DNA from: Bacillota bacterium
Lineage (GTDB): Bacteria; Bacillota; Clostridia; Saccharofermentanales; Fastidiosipilaceae
NCBI GenBank assembly: GCA_023420715.1
Contig: JAEZVR010000119.1
Span: 1-17,502 of the forward strand
Length of the DNA stretch: 17,502 nucleotides
Direction: 5' to 3'
Under the pieces are notes generated by a model. The model worked only from the letters and a program-made list of their open reading frames with translations. It did no database searches and was not told where the DNA came from. Shown here piece by piece: positions 1 to 6,844 of this stretch. Made by a program: the position numbers and the translations under genes. How positions within the stretch are numbered: the first letter of the stretch is position 1; each line of letters opens with the position of its first letter.

Positions 1-239
1 CCAGACTCAATCGCTTGAATTTCTTCATCGGTCGCATCCAGTTTAACCCAAATTTCAACTGGCGGTTTAGCGCCAACAGCCTCTGCAATATGCTTTGCAT
101 TCAACGAAACAGAAACAAAGGCCCCCATTAATGTGAGCATCAATGCAATCGTCGTAATAGACGCCAACGCAACAAGTGGATGGCGCACAATATTCTTAAA
201 ACTCTCCTTAACGGAATTCAATAATATTCTGAATTTCAT
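1..239 (-). CDS. ftsX: Cell division protein FtsX, N-terminal part (cut by window edge)
   Basis: This is the membrane partner of FtsE; the FtsEX complex relays cytoplasmic ATP hydrolysis to cell-wall hydrolases at the division site or side wall. Only about 79 residues are visible. They begin MKFRILLNSVKESFKNIVRH, the basic cytoplasmic N-terminus usual for FtsX. A first membrane helix follows at about residues 22-46, then the start of the extracellular domain (PPVEIWVKL, about 59-67). The start codon lies 9 bases after the ftsE stop, with a GAGG overlapping that stop as ribosome site, so the two genes are co-transcribed and probably translationally coupled. The family call rests on the N-terminal pattern plus the position behind ftsE; the remaining three membrane helices lie outside the window. 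Confidence 0.93.
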   Translation of the reverse strand, partial: MKFRILLNSVKESFKNIVRHPLVALASITTIALMLTLMGAFVSVSLNAKHIAEAVGAKPPVEIWVKLDATDEEIQAIES

Positions 240-248
240 GACGTTGCC

Positions 249-1337
249 TCAACCCTCTTTTTGATCTGTCTGAAGATCATCCTCAACCCAATCCGAAGCC
301 GGCTTTTCAGATGCTTCAATTTTTTCTTTGACTTCTGAGACAGACAAATCTTTATAAATCACAGATTCTGGCTCCGTTACCTCAGGCATTTGTAAATCTG
401 CATAAGGGCTGGAAACAACATGAAGGGGTTCCGTCACTGGTGACTCATATAAGGCCTCTACCGCTTCAGGTTTTGGCAGATCCTCAAAAGGCTTTTCTGC
501 AATTTCTTCAGTAGACAACAGCGTGGAAGCTGGGCGTTGTACGTCAACCTCGTTTGCCGCTTCTTCAATTAATTCATCTAAAAGCTCAGGTTCTGCAACG
601 ACGCCCGCAACATTAAGGCCTTGTCCAGATTCTGCTTGAATCGGGCTTTGGGGTTTTCGTTCAAACGTTCCTCCGGTATCGTCACGCACCAAATGCCCTT
701 GATCAATAACCACCACGCGGCGTTTCATGCGATTAACCATTTCTTTATCGTGGGTACAAACCACCACCGTTGTCCCCATTCGATTGATCTCTTCCAGGAG
801 GGCCATAATGGTTTCGCTGTTAATTGGATCCAGGTTCCCAGTTGGTTCATCTGCTAAAAGGACAGACGGATTATTCACCATCGCCCGTGCAATAGCCACC
901 CGCTGCTGCTCACCACCCGATAATTCATGCGGGAAGGCATGTTCTCGGTGACGCAAACCAACCGTACTTAGCACCATTAAAACCTGACGCTTGATGGTTT
1001 TCTTGGAATAGCCCAAAATTTCTAACGAAAAAGCAACATTTTCAAAGATCGTCTTGGTAGGAATCAGCCTAAAATCCTGAAATACCATCCCGATATTGCG
1101 TCGCAAATACGGAACCCAGCGGCGTTTTAAGCGATTGAGACAATAGTCGCCAACAAAAACATCACCGGCATTTGGCTTTTCTTCACAAGTCAGCAACTTC
1201 ACAATCGTCGACTTACCCGACCCGCTTCGGCCAATAACAAAGACAAATTCGCCTTCCTGAATTTCAAAACTGACATCATCTAATGCGAGTGGCGCGCCAC
1301 TCTGATAAGACATACTGACATGATTAAACCGGATCAA
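249..1337 (-). CDS. ftsE: Cell division ATP-binding protein FtsE with long acidic C-terminal tail
   Basis: This is the cytoplasmic ABC ATPase of the FtsEX complex. Numbering is from the TTG start (362 residues). The Walker A motif GRSGSGKST is at 36-44, the Q-loop glutamine at 87, the signature LSGGEQQR at 139-146, Walker B LLADEP at 160-165 and the H-loop His at 196, so ATPase function should be intact. FtsE proteins are normally about 225-230 residues. Here about 135 more follow, rich in Glu, Pro, Ser and Val, without hydrophobic segments and probably disordered. I chose the TTG start because the AAGGAG site directly abuts the in-frame ATG at 1346 (no spacing) but sits 9 bases before the TTG. 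The resulting MIRFNHVSMSY is also the usual FtsE N-terminus. ftsX follows after 9 bases. The gene lies 94 bases behind a PucR/CdaR-type regulator. Confidence 0.95.
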   Translation of the reverse strand: MIRFNHVSMSYQSGAPLALDDVSFEIQEGEFVFVIGRSGSGKSTIVKLLTCEEKPNAGDVFVGDYCLNRLKRRWVPYLRRNIGMVFQDFRLIPTKTIFENVAFSLEILGYSKKTIKRQVLMVLSTVGLRHREHAFPHELSGGEQQRVAIARAMVNNPSVLLADEPTGNLDPINSETIMALLEEINRMGTTVVVCTHDKEMVNRMKRRVVVIDQGHLVRDDTGGTFERKPQSPIQAESGQGLNVAGVVAEPELLDELIEEAANEVDVQRPASTLLSTEEIAEKPFEDLPKPEAVEALYESPVTEPLHVVSSPYADLQMPEVTEPESVIYKDLSVSEVKEKIEASEKPASDWVEDDLQTDQKEG

Positions 1338-1346
1338 CTGTCTCAT

Positions 1347-1355
1347 CTCCTTTCT
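1347..1355 (-). promoter_or_regulatory. Ribosome binding site that decides the ftsE start
   Basis: On the minus strand AGAAAGGAG is followed at once by ATG (1346-1344) and, 9 bases later, by an in-frame TTG (1337-1335). A Shine-Dalgarno sequence cannot serve a start codon touching it, so TTG is the likelier start. Confidence 0.7.
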
Positions 1356-1431
1356 GATGCTCCCCTAACGGATGCATCTGTACAGATCAAAATACAAGTT
1401 TACCGCTTTTAAAACAGATTCTCAATTGTCC

Positions 1432-2538
1432 TCAGCGTCGCCACCGCGCGGGGGAGCCAAGTGCACTCGGCGCTTGTTTTTCGAGATATTTACGCACCAT
1501 GGATGCCAATTTAAATAAAACGGCATCATCAAAGTTTCTCAAATCTAAATCCGTCGTCTTTTGCACCTTATCCAAGCGGTAAACCAAAGTATTGCGATGG
1601 ACAAACAGCTGTCTGGATGTCTCACTCCCGTTCAAATTGTTTTCAAAAAACTTATCGATGGTATTTAGCGTTTCTTCATCTAATTCATCATAGGATTCAT
1701 GTGGAAAGACTTCATCTAAGAACATCCGGCACAAGGTCGGGGGCAATTGATAAATTAAGCGACCGAGACCAAGGCGATTATAGAACATCAATTCAACTTC
1801 CGGATTAAAAATATCGCCAATCGTCAAGGCAAGTGATGCTTCCCGATATGACCGTGCACAATCTTTAAGGGTTTCTACAGCCATACCGATCCCAATATGA
1901 ACATGTTCACGCCCGCCTTGTTTCAGCATGTTGGCAATTTCTTTACCAATTTCTGCCGCTTCACGTTTGGGATTATCTGTCATCAGTTCTTTGACAATAA
2001 CAATGCTGTTTTCATCCATCGTGAGCATGAAATCGTTTCGATTGCGGCCCACCCAGTCCGATAATATCCCTTGTGCCGCCAAATTATTTTCGTTTGGCGT
2101 CCGCACAATATAAACCACACGGCAACCCACATATGAAATATGGTGCTCACGTGCTTTTAACGGAATATCTCCAGGTAATTCATTCTCCAATAAAATATTT
2201 TTGACTAAGGATTTTTTATCCGACTCATTGGTTTTATCTTGTAAAGTCGCAATAATCCATTGGCTCAAAAGCTCTGCATAGGCTTGAGAAACGGCATCGG
2301 TGCCATCAATAAAACAGCAATAGGTTTGGCTGTCTAATTCTGTCAAATTTCGGTACACACGTTGATCGGAAATCAAAAAATGATCGCCTCGTTGCAACAA
2401 TTGAGCCGCTTCAATTTCTAAGGTTGTCACCAAAGATTCATCTGTGGCATAGATCACCGTCCCTTTTTCGTCTGTGATGCCAGCCCCACGATCTAAACAA
2501 TCTGCCGCCTTTTTAATACAACGCTTTAACTCGTCCAT
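1432..2538 (-). CDS. PucR/CdaR-family transcriptional regulator (sugar-diacid-regulator type)
   Basis: This is a predicted DNA-binding regulator of 368 residues from the ATG at 2538. The C-terminal region (about residues 296-347) carries the PucR-type helix-turn-helix: ETSRQLFVHRNTLVYRLDKV is the hallmark, as in CdaR and PucR. The central part (about 130-245) looks like the GGDEF-like domain found in this family. The N-terminal 100 residues (GAGITDEKGTVIYATD) resemble a small ligand-sensing domain. The ATG at 2538 has ATGAGG six bases upstream; a TTG at 2553 would add five residues but has no good ribosome site. The gene has an extended -10 promoter upstream and reads toward ftsE-ftsX 94 bases downstream. 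The ligand and targets cannot be read from the sequence. The C-terminus (SALGSPARWRR) is an unremarkable basic tail. Confidence 0.88.
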   Translation of the reverse strand: MDELKRCIKKAADCLDRGAGITDEKGTVIYATDESLVTTLEIEAAQLLQRGDHFLISDQRVYRNLTELDSQTYCCFIDGTDAVSQAYAELLSQWIIATLQDKTNESDKKSLVKNILLENELPGDIPLKAREHHISYVGCRVVYIVRTPNENNLAAQGILSDWVGRNRNDFMLTMDENSIVIVKELMTDNPKREAAEIGKEIANMLKQGGREHVHIGIGMAVETLKDCARSYREASLALTIGDIFNPEVELMFYNRLGLGRLIYQLPPTLCRMFLDEVFPHESYDELDEETLNTIDKFFENNLNGSETSRQLFVHRNTLVYRLDKVQKTTDLDLRNFDDAVLFKLASMVRKYLEKQAPSALGSPARWRR

Positions 2539-2608
2539 AATTTGCCTCATCAATAAAAATCCTGAGTGAATCGCTTGCGTTAAGCCATCTCTTCATATAG
2601 TCTTCACT

Positions 2609-2617
2609 ATTATAACA
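2609..2617 (-). promoter_or_regulatory. Extended -10 promoter for the PucR/CdaR-type gene
   Basis: The minus strand reads TGTTATAAT, a perfect TATAAT (2609-2614) preceded by TG at the extended -10 spacing. It lies about 70 bases before the ATG at 2538. No good TTGACA is visible at 16-18 bases upstream, which fits an extended -10 promoter. The remaining 2539-2718 stretch is AT-rich and shows no gene. Confidence 0.55.
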
Positions 2618-2718
2618 GGTTTTGATGCAATTTTGTGCATTTTGTCTAAAAAGCTCTGATTCAAGACTGGTTTTTGTAGATTTTATGGACAGAAAAAACG
2701 GTCTATTTTACAAATCAT

Positions 2719-3909
2719 TTAAAAAATGTCTGAATGAATCCGCTGAATCTTGCCGTGGCTCAAGTAGACCCGAGGCACACGCTTGCCAACAATACAAACC
2801 ACCTCATATGCAATGGTCTGCTGCCATTTTGCCAATTCAGATACGGGCAAACAAACCTCATCACCATTTGGCAGATGGTCAAACCCAAATAAAATAACTT
2901 CATCGCCTAACTGTACCCCAGTTGGTAAATCTGTGACATCCACCATACAAGCATCCATACAGATATTACCCACAACTGGCGCCAGACAACCTCGTATCAT
3001 CACCTGTGCTTTTCCGCTCATAATGCGCGCATAGCCATCTGCATAACCGATGGGAATGGTCGCAATCTGCCGAGCAGAGGGTGCGATATAACGCCTCCCA
3101 TAGCCAACACCAGTATTTTCCTCAACGGTTTTAACATCGATGACCATGGATTTTAATGCCATGACCGGCTTCAGATAAGGCGCATGTTGATCACATTCAT
3201 CTGGCAACAAGCCGTAGGTTGCCAACCCCACTCTCACCAAATTTAAATGATAAGCCGGATAACGCATAAAAGCCGCGCTATTACAACAGTGCTTAATCGG
3301 GATATACAACCCCTGTCGTTCTAATTCTGTATAAATGCTGTGAAACAGACGAAACTGTTGATCCACATAAGTTGAATCTTGTTCATCTGCAGTTGCAAAA
3401 TGCGTATAGATGCCCTCTACTTGGACATGTTTTAGGCGCAAGATGTGTTCAATATGCTCAATACTATCAAATTCTGGCAAAAAACCGATGCGACTCATGC
3501 CTGTATCAATTTTAATATGTACTTTCGGACGCAAATCCAGCGATTTTGCAGCCACCTCCAACGCATCGATCAGATCCCAGGAATAAACCGTTTGGGTGAT
3601 CTGATGCTGAATGATCTCGCCTGCCCGCCGAGGATCTGTATAACTTAAGACCAAAATCGGTGCTTCAATACCCTGTTGACGCAATTGTATGGCTTCATCT
3701 AGCATGGACACCGCTAGACGTGTATAGCCATTGTCGAGCATGCATTTCGCCACTTCATACGCACCATGGCCATAACCGTCTGCTTTCACCACACCCATAA
3801 TCTCTGTCTGAGGGGATGCAAGAGCGGTCAGATAACGACAATTCGATGCCAATGCATCTAGATCAATCTCCGCCCAAGAGCGATTCACAATATACTCCAT
3901 TGGATTCAT
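2719..3909 (-). CDS. alr: Alanine racemase
   Basis: This PLP enzyme interconverts L- and D-alanine in the cytoplasm, supplying D-Ala for peptidoglycan. It has 396 residues from ATG 3909. The fold-III barrel signature VVKADGYGHGA holds the PLP lysine at Lys42. The second catalytic residue is Tyr270 in GVGYGRRY. Other family blocks are HIKIDTGMSRIGF (131-143), CNSAAF (209-214), VRVGLATYG (225-233) and ICMDACMVDVT (316-326). The start follows the nnr stop by 4 bases, with GGGGTGG as ribosome site. A longer reading from 3957 would overlap nnr and add 16 residues unlike any Alr N-terminus. The nnr-alr order is common in Bacillota. I see no convincing terminator after the stop. Confidence 0.97.
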   Translation of the reverse strand: MNPMEYIVNRSWAEIDLDALASNCRYLTALASPQTEIMGVVKADGYGHGAYEVAKCMLDNGYTRLAVSMLDEAIQLRQQGIEAPILVLSYTDPRRAGEIIQHQITQTVYSWDLIDALEVAAKSLDLRPKVHIKIDTGMSRIGFLPEFDSIEHIEHILRLKHVQVEGIYTHFATADEQDSTYVDQQFRLFHSIYTELERQGLYIPIKHCCNSAAFMRYPAYHLNLVRVGLATYGLLPDECDQHAPYLKPVMALKSMVIDVKTVEENTGVGYGRRYIAPSARQIATIPIGYADGYARIMSGKAQVMIRGCLAPVVGNICMDACMVDVTDLPTGVQLGDEVILFGFDHLPNGDEVCLPVSELAKWQQTIAYEVVCIVGKRVPRVYLSHGKIQRIHSDIF

Positions 3910-3913
3910 GCGC

Positions 3914-5602
3914 TTACCACCCCATCTGTCGAAAAGCCTTGCCAAAAGCTTCCACAACTTTTAGAGGACCGGGCGTACGTACGCCCGCTTGGCAGGACAC
4001 GATCTCTCCAGCCAAACCATGCGCATAAACAGCAACACCTGCAATATGGGCGGCAGGTATATTGCGCCACGACTCGCTTGCCCATAAACCAGCCAGTAAC
4101 CCCGCCAACACATCGCCACTGCCGCCTTTTGCCAAGACATCGTCCCCACAAGGACTTACCCATTGGCTGTGTGCGGGACTGGGTGATGTCTTTTGAACCG
4201 CTAAAACAGGCTCGGGAGATGCAATAACCGTCGCATGACCCTTTAAGATAACCACCGAACCCAGCGCTTGCGCCAACCACTTGGCCTGATCCAGTCGACC
4301 CGAAGTCGGCAGCAATTCTGGGATGGATAACTGCCCCGCATGTACCAACCGAGACACACCGGCAGCCAGGCGCTTAAATTCACCAGGATGGGGGGTTAAA
4401 ACAACCGGTTCGCGATGCTGATCACGTCTCTTGCACAACCCCAATAAAGCGGCATCATTCTCTGCAAGTAAAGTGAGTGCATCGGCGTCCAGAACCAACC
4501 GTGGGGCATATTGAATCGCCCATTCCAGCAGCAACGCCGTTTCTTCTGCTAAGCTACTGCCACAGCCCAGCAAAACCACCGTCTTATCTTGAAGCTGTGT
4601 CATAAATTGTGCTTGTAAATCATTGATATGCCGAGGTCTTTTTAACAAAATGGCGGCGGGCACAGCAGCCGCAGCACTTAAAAAACTCGCCTCTGGCGTA
4701 GACCATGTGACACGCCCAACCCCAGAAGATAAACAACTTTGACAAGCTAGGATGCCTGCACCTGGATAAGATTCCGAGCCCACATATAAAAGGGCATGGC
4801 CAAACTGTCCCTTATGTCCATCAACAGGACGAGGATATGCCAAAGACTGGGCCCAATGATCATCCAGCACACATAAACCCCAATCCTCAGCCGTTGATGA
4901 ACAACTTTGTTTTTCTTTTTGCCGCTTATTTTTACAATATTGATGAAACTGCTCAAAAATAAAAGAAGCAGGCAGGGTCAGGTCTGCCACTTGAATACGA
5001 CCTGAAAACAAGCAACCCGGATGCAGATAAAGACCTGGTTTTGGTGCAACAAAAGTAACGGTTACTGTTGCTTTAACCGCCATCGGGGAAACCAGTCCCG
5101 TATTGGCATCGATACCCGTCGGCACATCGATACTCACCACAGGTAATTGACTTTGATTAATCTGCTCACAACACAGCTGAATCGGCTCATCTAAATCTAA
5201 AGACCGCTGACCAAAACCTGTGCCTAAAAGGCCATCGATGATGACCGCAAAGCCAGGCGCTTTAAATGCGCTTGCTGTATCAAAAGGTATGCCTATAGCT
5301 TGTGCAATCATGCGCTGACGGCCAGCAGGTGTGTCCGGGCTCGCTTGAACATCTGAATAGGGTTCATACACAATCGGCTGATAGCCTTGACTCAATAAAT
5401 GCCTCGCCGCAACATAGGCATCTCCGCCATTATTGCCTTTACCAGCAAAACAGGCGACCTTGGATCCCCGAGGGGCAAGAGATGTACAAGCATTGGCAAC
5501 AGCAGCCCCCGCTGCTTCCATGAGCAACAAAAGCGGTATTTGAAGACAGGTTTCGGCCTGCTGATCCAGCCATTGTTGTTGTTCACGCGTCAAAGTGAGC
5601 AT
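3914..5602 (-). CDS. nnr: Bifunctional NAD(P)H-hydrate epimerase / ADP-dependent dehydratase
   Basis: This is a metabolite-repair enzyme: the N-terminal YjeF_N domain epimerises hydrated NAD(P)H, and the C-terminal carbohydrate-kinase-like domain dehydrates it back to NAD(P)H using ADP. The protein has 562 residues, a normal length for the fusion. The N-domain shows GKGNNGGDAYVAARHL (54-69), IIDGLLGTGFGQ (121-132) and VSIDVPTGIDANTG (156-169). The C-domain shows GHKGQFGHALLYVGS (262-276), LDADAL (371-376), LTPHPGEFKRLA (402-413), ILKG (452-455) and AKGGSGDVLAGLLAG (491-505), with Asp497 as expected catalytic base. A polar linker at 217-250 (KNKRQKEKQSCSS) joins the domains. The ATG has AAGGAG six bases upstream and overlaps the preceding gene by 20 bases; alr follows after 4 bases. 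An 18-bp palindrome lies in the last codons. Confidence 0.96.
   Translation of the reverse strand: MLTLTREQQQWLDQQAETCLQIPLLLLMEAAGAAVANACTSLAPRGSKVACFAGKGNNGGDAYVAARHLLSQGYQPIVYEPYSDVQASPDTPAGRQRMIAQAIGIPFDTASAFKAPGFAVIIDGLLGTGFGQRSLDLDEPIQLCCEQINQSQLPVVSIDVPTGIDANTGLVSPMAVKATVTVTFVAPKPGLYLHPGCLFSGRIQVADLTLPASFIFEQFHQYCKNKRQKEKQSCSSTAEDWGLCVLDDHWAQSLAYPRPVDGHKGQFGHALLYVGSESYPGAGILACQSCLSSGVGRVTWSTPEASFLSAAAAVPAAILLKRPRHINDLQAQFMTQLQDKTVVLLGCGSSLAEETALLLEWAIQYAPRLVLDADALTLLAENDAALLGLCKRRDQHREPVVLTPHPGEFKRLAAGVSRLVHAGQLSIPELLPTSGRLDQAKWLAQALGSVVILKGHATVIASPEPVLAVQKTSPSPAHSQWVSPCGDDVLAKGGSGDVLAGLLAGLWASESWRNIPAAHIAGVAVYAHGLAGEIVSCQAGVRTPGPLKVVEAFGKAFRQMGW
3970..3987. repeat. 18-bp perfect palindrome inside the 3' end of nnr
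   Basis: CGGGCGTACGTACGCCCG equals its own reverse complement. As RNA it can form a 7-bp GC-rich stem with an ACGU loop, ending about 60 bases before the alr start codon. It lies within the codons for AGVRTPGP near the end of nnr. No function is known to me. Confidence 0.7.
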
Positions 5603-5999
5603 GACGAGCTCCTTGTTTTGTCAGTTGACGATTTTTATACATCACCACAAATAAAACAAAAATCACAAAAATAAACAGCCAAAGCACTTGCGTTAAAATC
5701 ACAAAAGAGAGCGATACGCTTGGAATCGCCATCGTAATTAAGCTAAACAACAGCTGAACACCGAGGCTTGCACCAGAGATGTAAAGCAAGGGGACACGAA
5801 AGACGCGCTGTCCCAATAAGAATTTAGTCAAAAAACCAAAGCAGAATACGAGATGAATCATAAAGGCAATCCACAGCATGCCAAAACTCACCCAAAAGGC
5901 TGTGAATTTAACAGAGTACAATGTAAATGTCGCAACATTAAATAAGACCAATACAAGGATTTCAACAATACCAGCCAAAATCACTTCGCTCTTTTTCAT
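5583..5999 (-). CDS. Small four-helix membrane protein, unknown function
   Basis: I do not recognise a family. The 138-residue protein is almost entirely hydrophobic, with four predicted membrane helices at about 6-28, 32-56, 69-92 and 97-121. It has short loops and a polar C-terminal tail (YKNRQLTKQGARHAHFDA). The N-terminus MKKSEV has no cleavable signal. The ATG is preceded by GAGGTGG at a somewhat long spacing. The gene overlaps the start of nnr by 20 bases, so it is the first gene of the unit with nnr and alr. No catalytic motif is visible. A small integral-membrane transporter subunit or accessory protein is possible, but nothing specific can be claimed. Confidence 0.8.
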   Translation of the reverse strand: MKKSEVILAGIVEILVLVLFNVATFTLYSVKFTAFWVSFGMLWIAFMIHLVFCFGFLTKFLLGQRVFRVPLLYISGASLGVQLLFSLITMAIPSVSLSFVILTQVLWLFIFVIFVLFVVMYKNRQLTKQGARHAHFDA

Positions 6000-6019
6000 G
6001 CCGTAGCCACCTCATCGAA

Positions 6020-6049
6020 TGCTAAAATAGTTTTGTTTTTATTTTAACA
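6020..6049. promoter_or_regulatory. Symmetric divergent promoter region between maf and the nnr-alr unit
   Basis: TAAAATA (6023-6029) and TATTTTA (6040-6046) form a perfect inverted repeat with a 10-base spacer. On the plus strand TG plus one base precedes TAAAAT; on the minus strand the same arrangement is seen (TGTTAAAAT). Each arm therefore reads as an extended -10 element, one for maf and one for the membrane protein-nnr-alr unit. No clear -35 boxes are visible. This is inference from motif match. Confidence 0.4.
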
Positions 6050-6069
6050 AATTCATGGGAGCGAACAGA

Positions 6070-6837
6070 ATGTTGCGACAAACGCCGCCCGATTTTATAG
6101 GCGATATCTTGGCAGAAGTTCAAATTTTTGCAAACCAGCATTGGCCATGGATGCCCGCCAAAAAACAGGCGCCCAATCTCCGTGCAGAAAAACTGGTTCT
6201 CTGTAGCCAATCGCCGCGCCGAATAGAATTGATGCACCGTTTTCAAATACCATTCGAAACCCAAACTGTTCCACTGGATGAAACAGCCATTCATATGGAT
6301 ATTGAAACACATCTGAAATGCCATAGCCCTCAATGGACACCTGATTTAGTCGGAGGTTTTACAGCTTTAACCTGTGCCATTGCAAAAGCACGGACGATTG
6401 CACACCAAACAAAACAACCTAAGACGCTCTTTCTAGCCGCAGATACCACAGTCACTTTCAAAGGCGGGATCTTGCATAAACCGCATCATTTGGAAGCGGC
6501 CAAGCAGATGTTAACGCAGCTTTGCGGCGAAATCCAAACCGTTCAAACGGCATCTGTTTTACTCCAAACAGACGAAACGGGGAGTCTGGTCGATGAATGG
6601 CTAGACATTGATCAAGCTTACGTCCAATTTTTCCCACTAGATCAAGCCCAAGCTGCCTTAATTGACCGTTATCTGGCAACAGGATCTCCCCTAGATAAAG
6701 CTGGCGCATACGGCATTCAAGATATGGGCGCCTTGCTCATTCAGCATATGAACGGTGATTTTTATACCATTATGGGACTGCCGATTGCCAAATTACATCG
6801 CCCCATCCGAGAACGACTTCACAGACAAGAAGATTGA
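6070..6837 (+). CDS. maf: Maf-family nucleotide pyrophosphatase, N-terminally extended
   Basis: Maf proteins hydrolyse non-canonical or selected nucleoside triphosphates to monophosphates. The signature CSQSPRRIELM (45-55), the ADTTV motif with Asp125, Lys137 in ILHKP, PLDKAGAYGIQ (207-217) and GDFYTIMGLPIAKL (229-242) place it in the family, with the expected catalytic Asp, Lys and Gln present. It is 255 residues against about 190 for typical members. About 40 residues precede the usual start, and the stretch at about 71-100 is longer than normal. The usual SGRxHxVxT block is altered to CGEIQTVQT. I chose ATG 6070 because GGGAG lies 8 bases upstream; the ATG at 6055 has no such site. It converges on the epimerase gene with 7 bases between stop codons. 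Substrate preference is not readable. Confidence 0.88.
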   Translation: MLRQTPPDFIGDILAEVQIFANQHWPWMPAKKQAPNLRAEKLVLCSQSPRRIELMHRFQIPFETQTVPLDETAIHMDIETHLKCHSPQWTPDLVGGFTALTCAIAKARTIAHQTKQPKTLFLAADTTVTFKGGILHKPHHLEAAKQMLTQLCGEIQTVQTASVLLQTDETGSLVDEWLDIDQAYVQFFPLDQAQAALIDRYLATGSPLDKAGAYGIQDMGALLIQHMNGDFYTIMGLPIAKLHRPIRERLHRQED

Positions 6838-6844
6838 TTCACCG

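Noticed and set aside
1376..1387. 12-bp perfect palindrome ATCTGTACAGAT upstream of ftsE as an operator feature
   Set aside because: About four perfect 12-bp palindromes are expected by chance in a window of this size; kept only as a note under the ftsEX finding.
2650..2718. Possible terminator after alr (AGAC...GTCT with A/T runs)
   Set aside because: Only a broken 4-5 bp stem with mismatches and no proper U-tract.
3906..4280. Open reading frame of 124 codons on the minus strand overlapping nnr
   Set aside because: Lies in another frame inside a clear nnr coding region, with a Cys/Gly/Arg-rich composition typical of a shadow frame.
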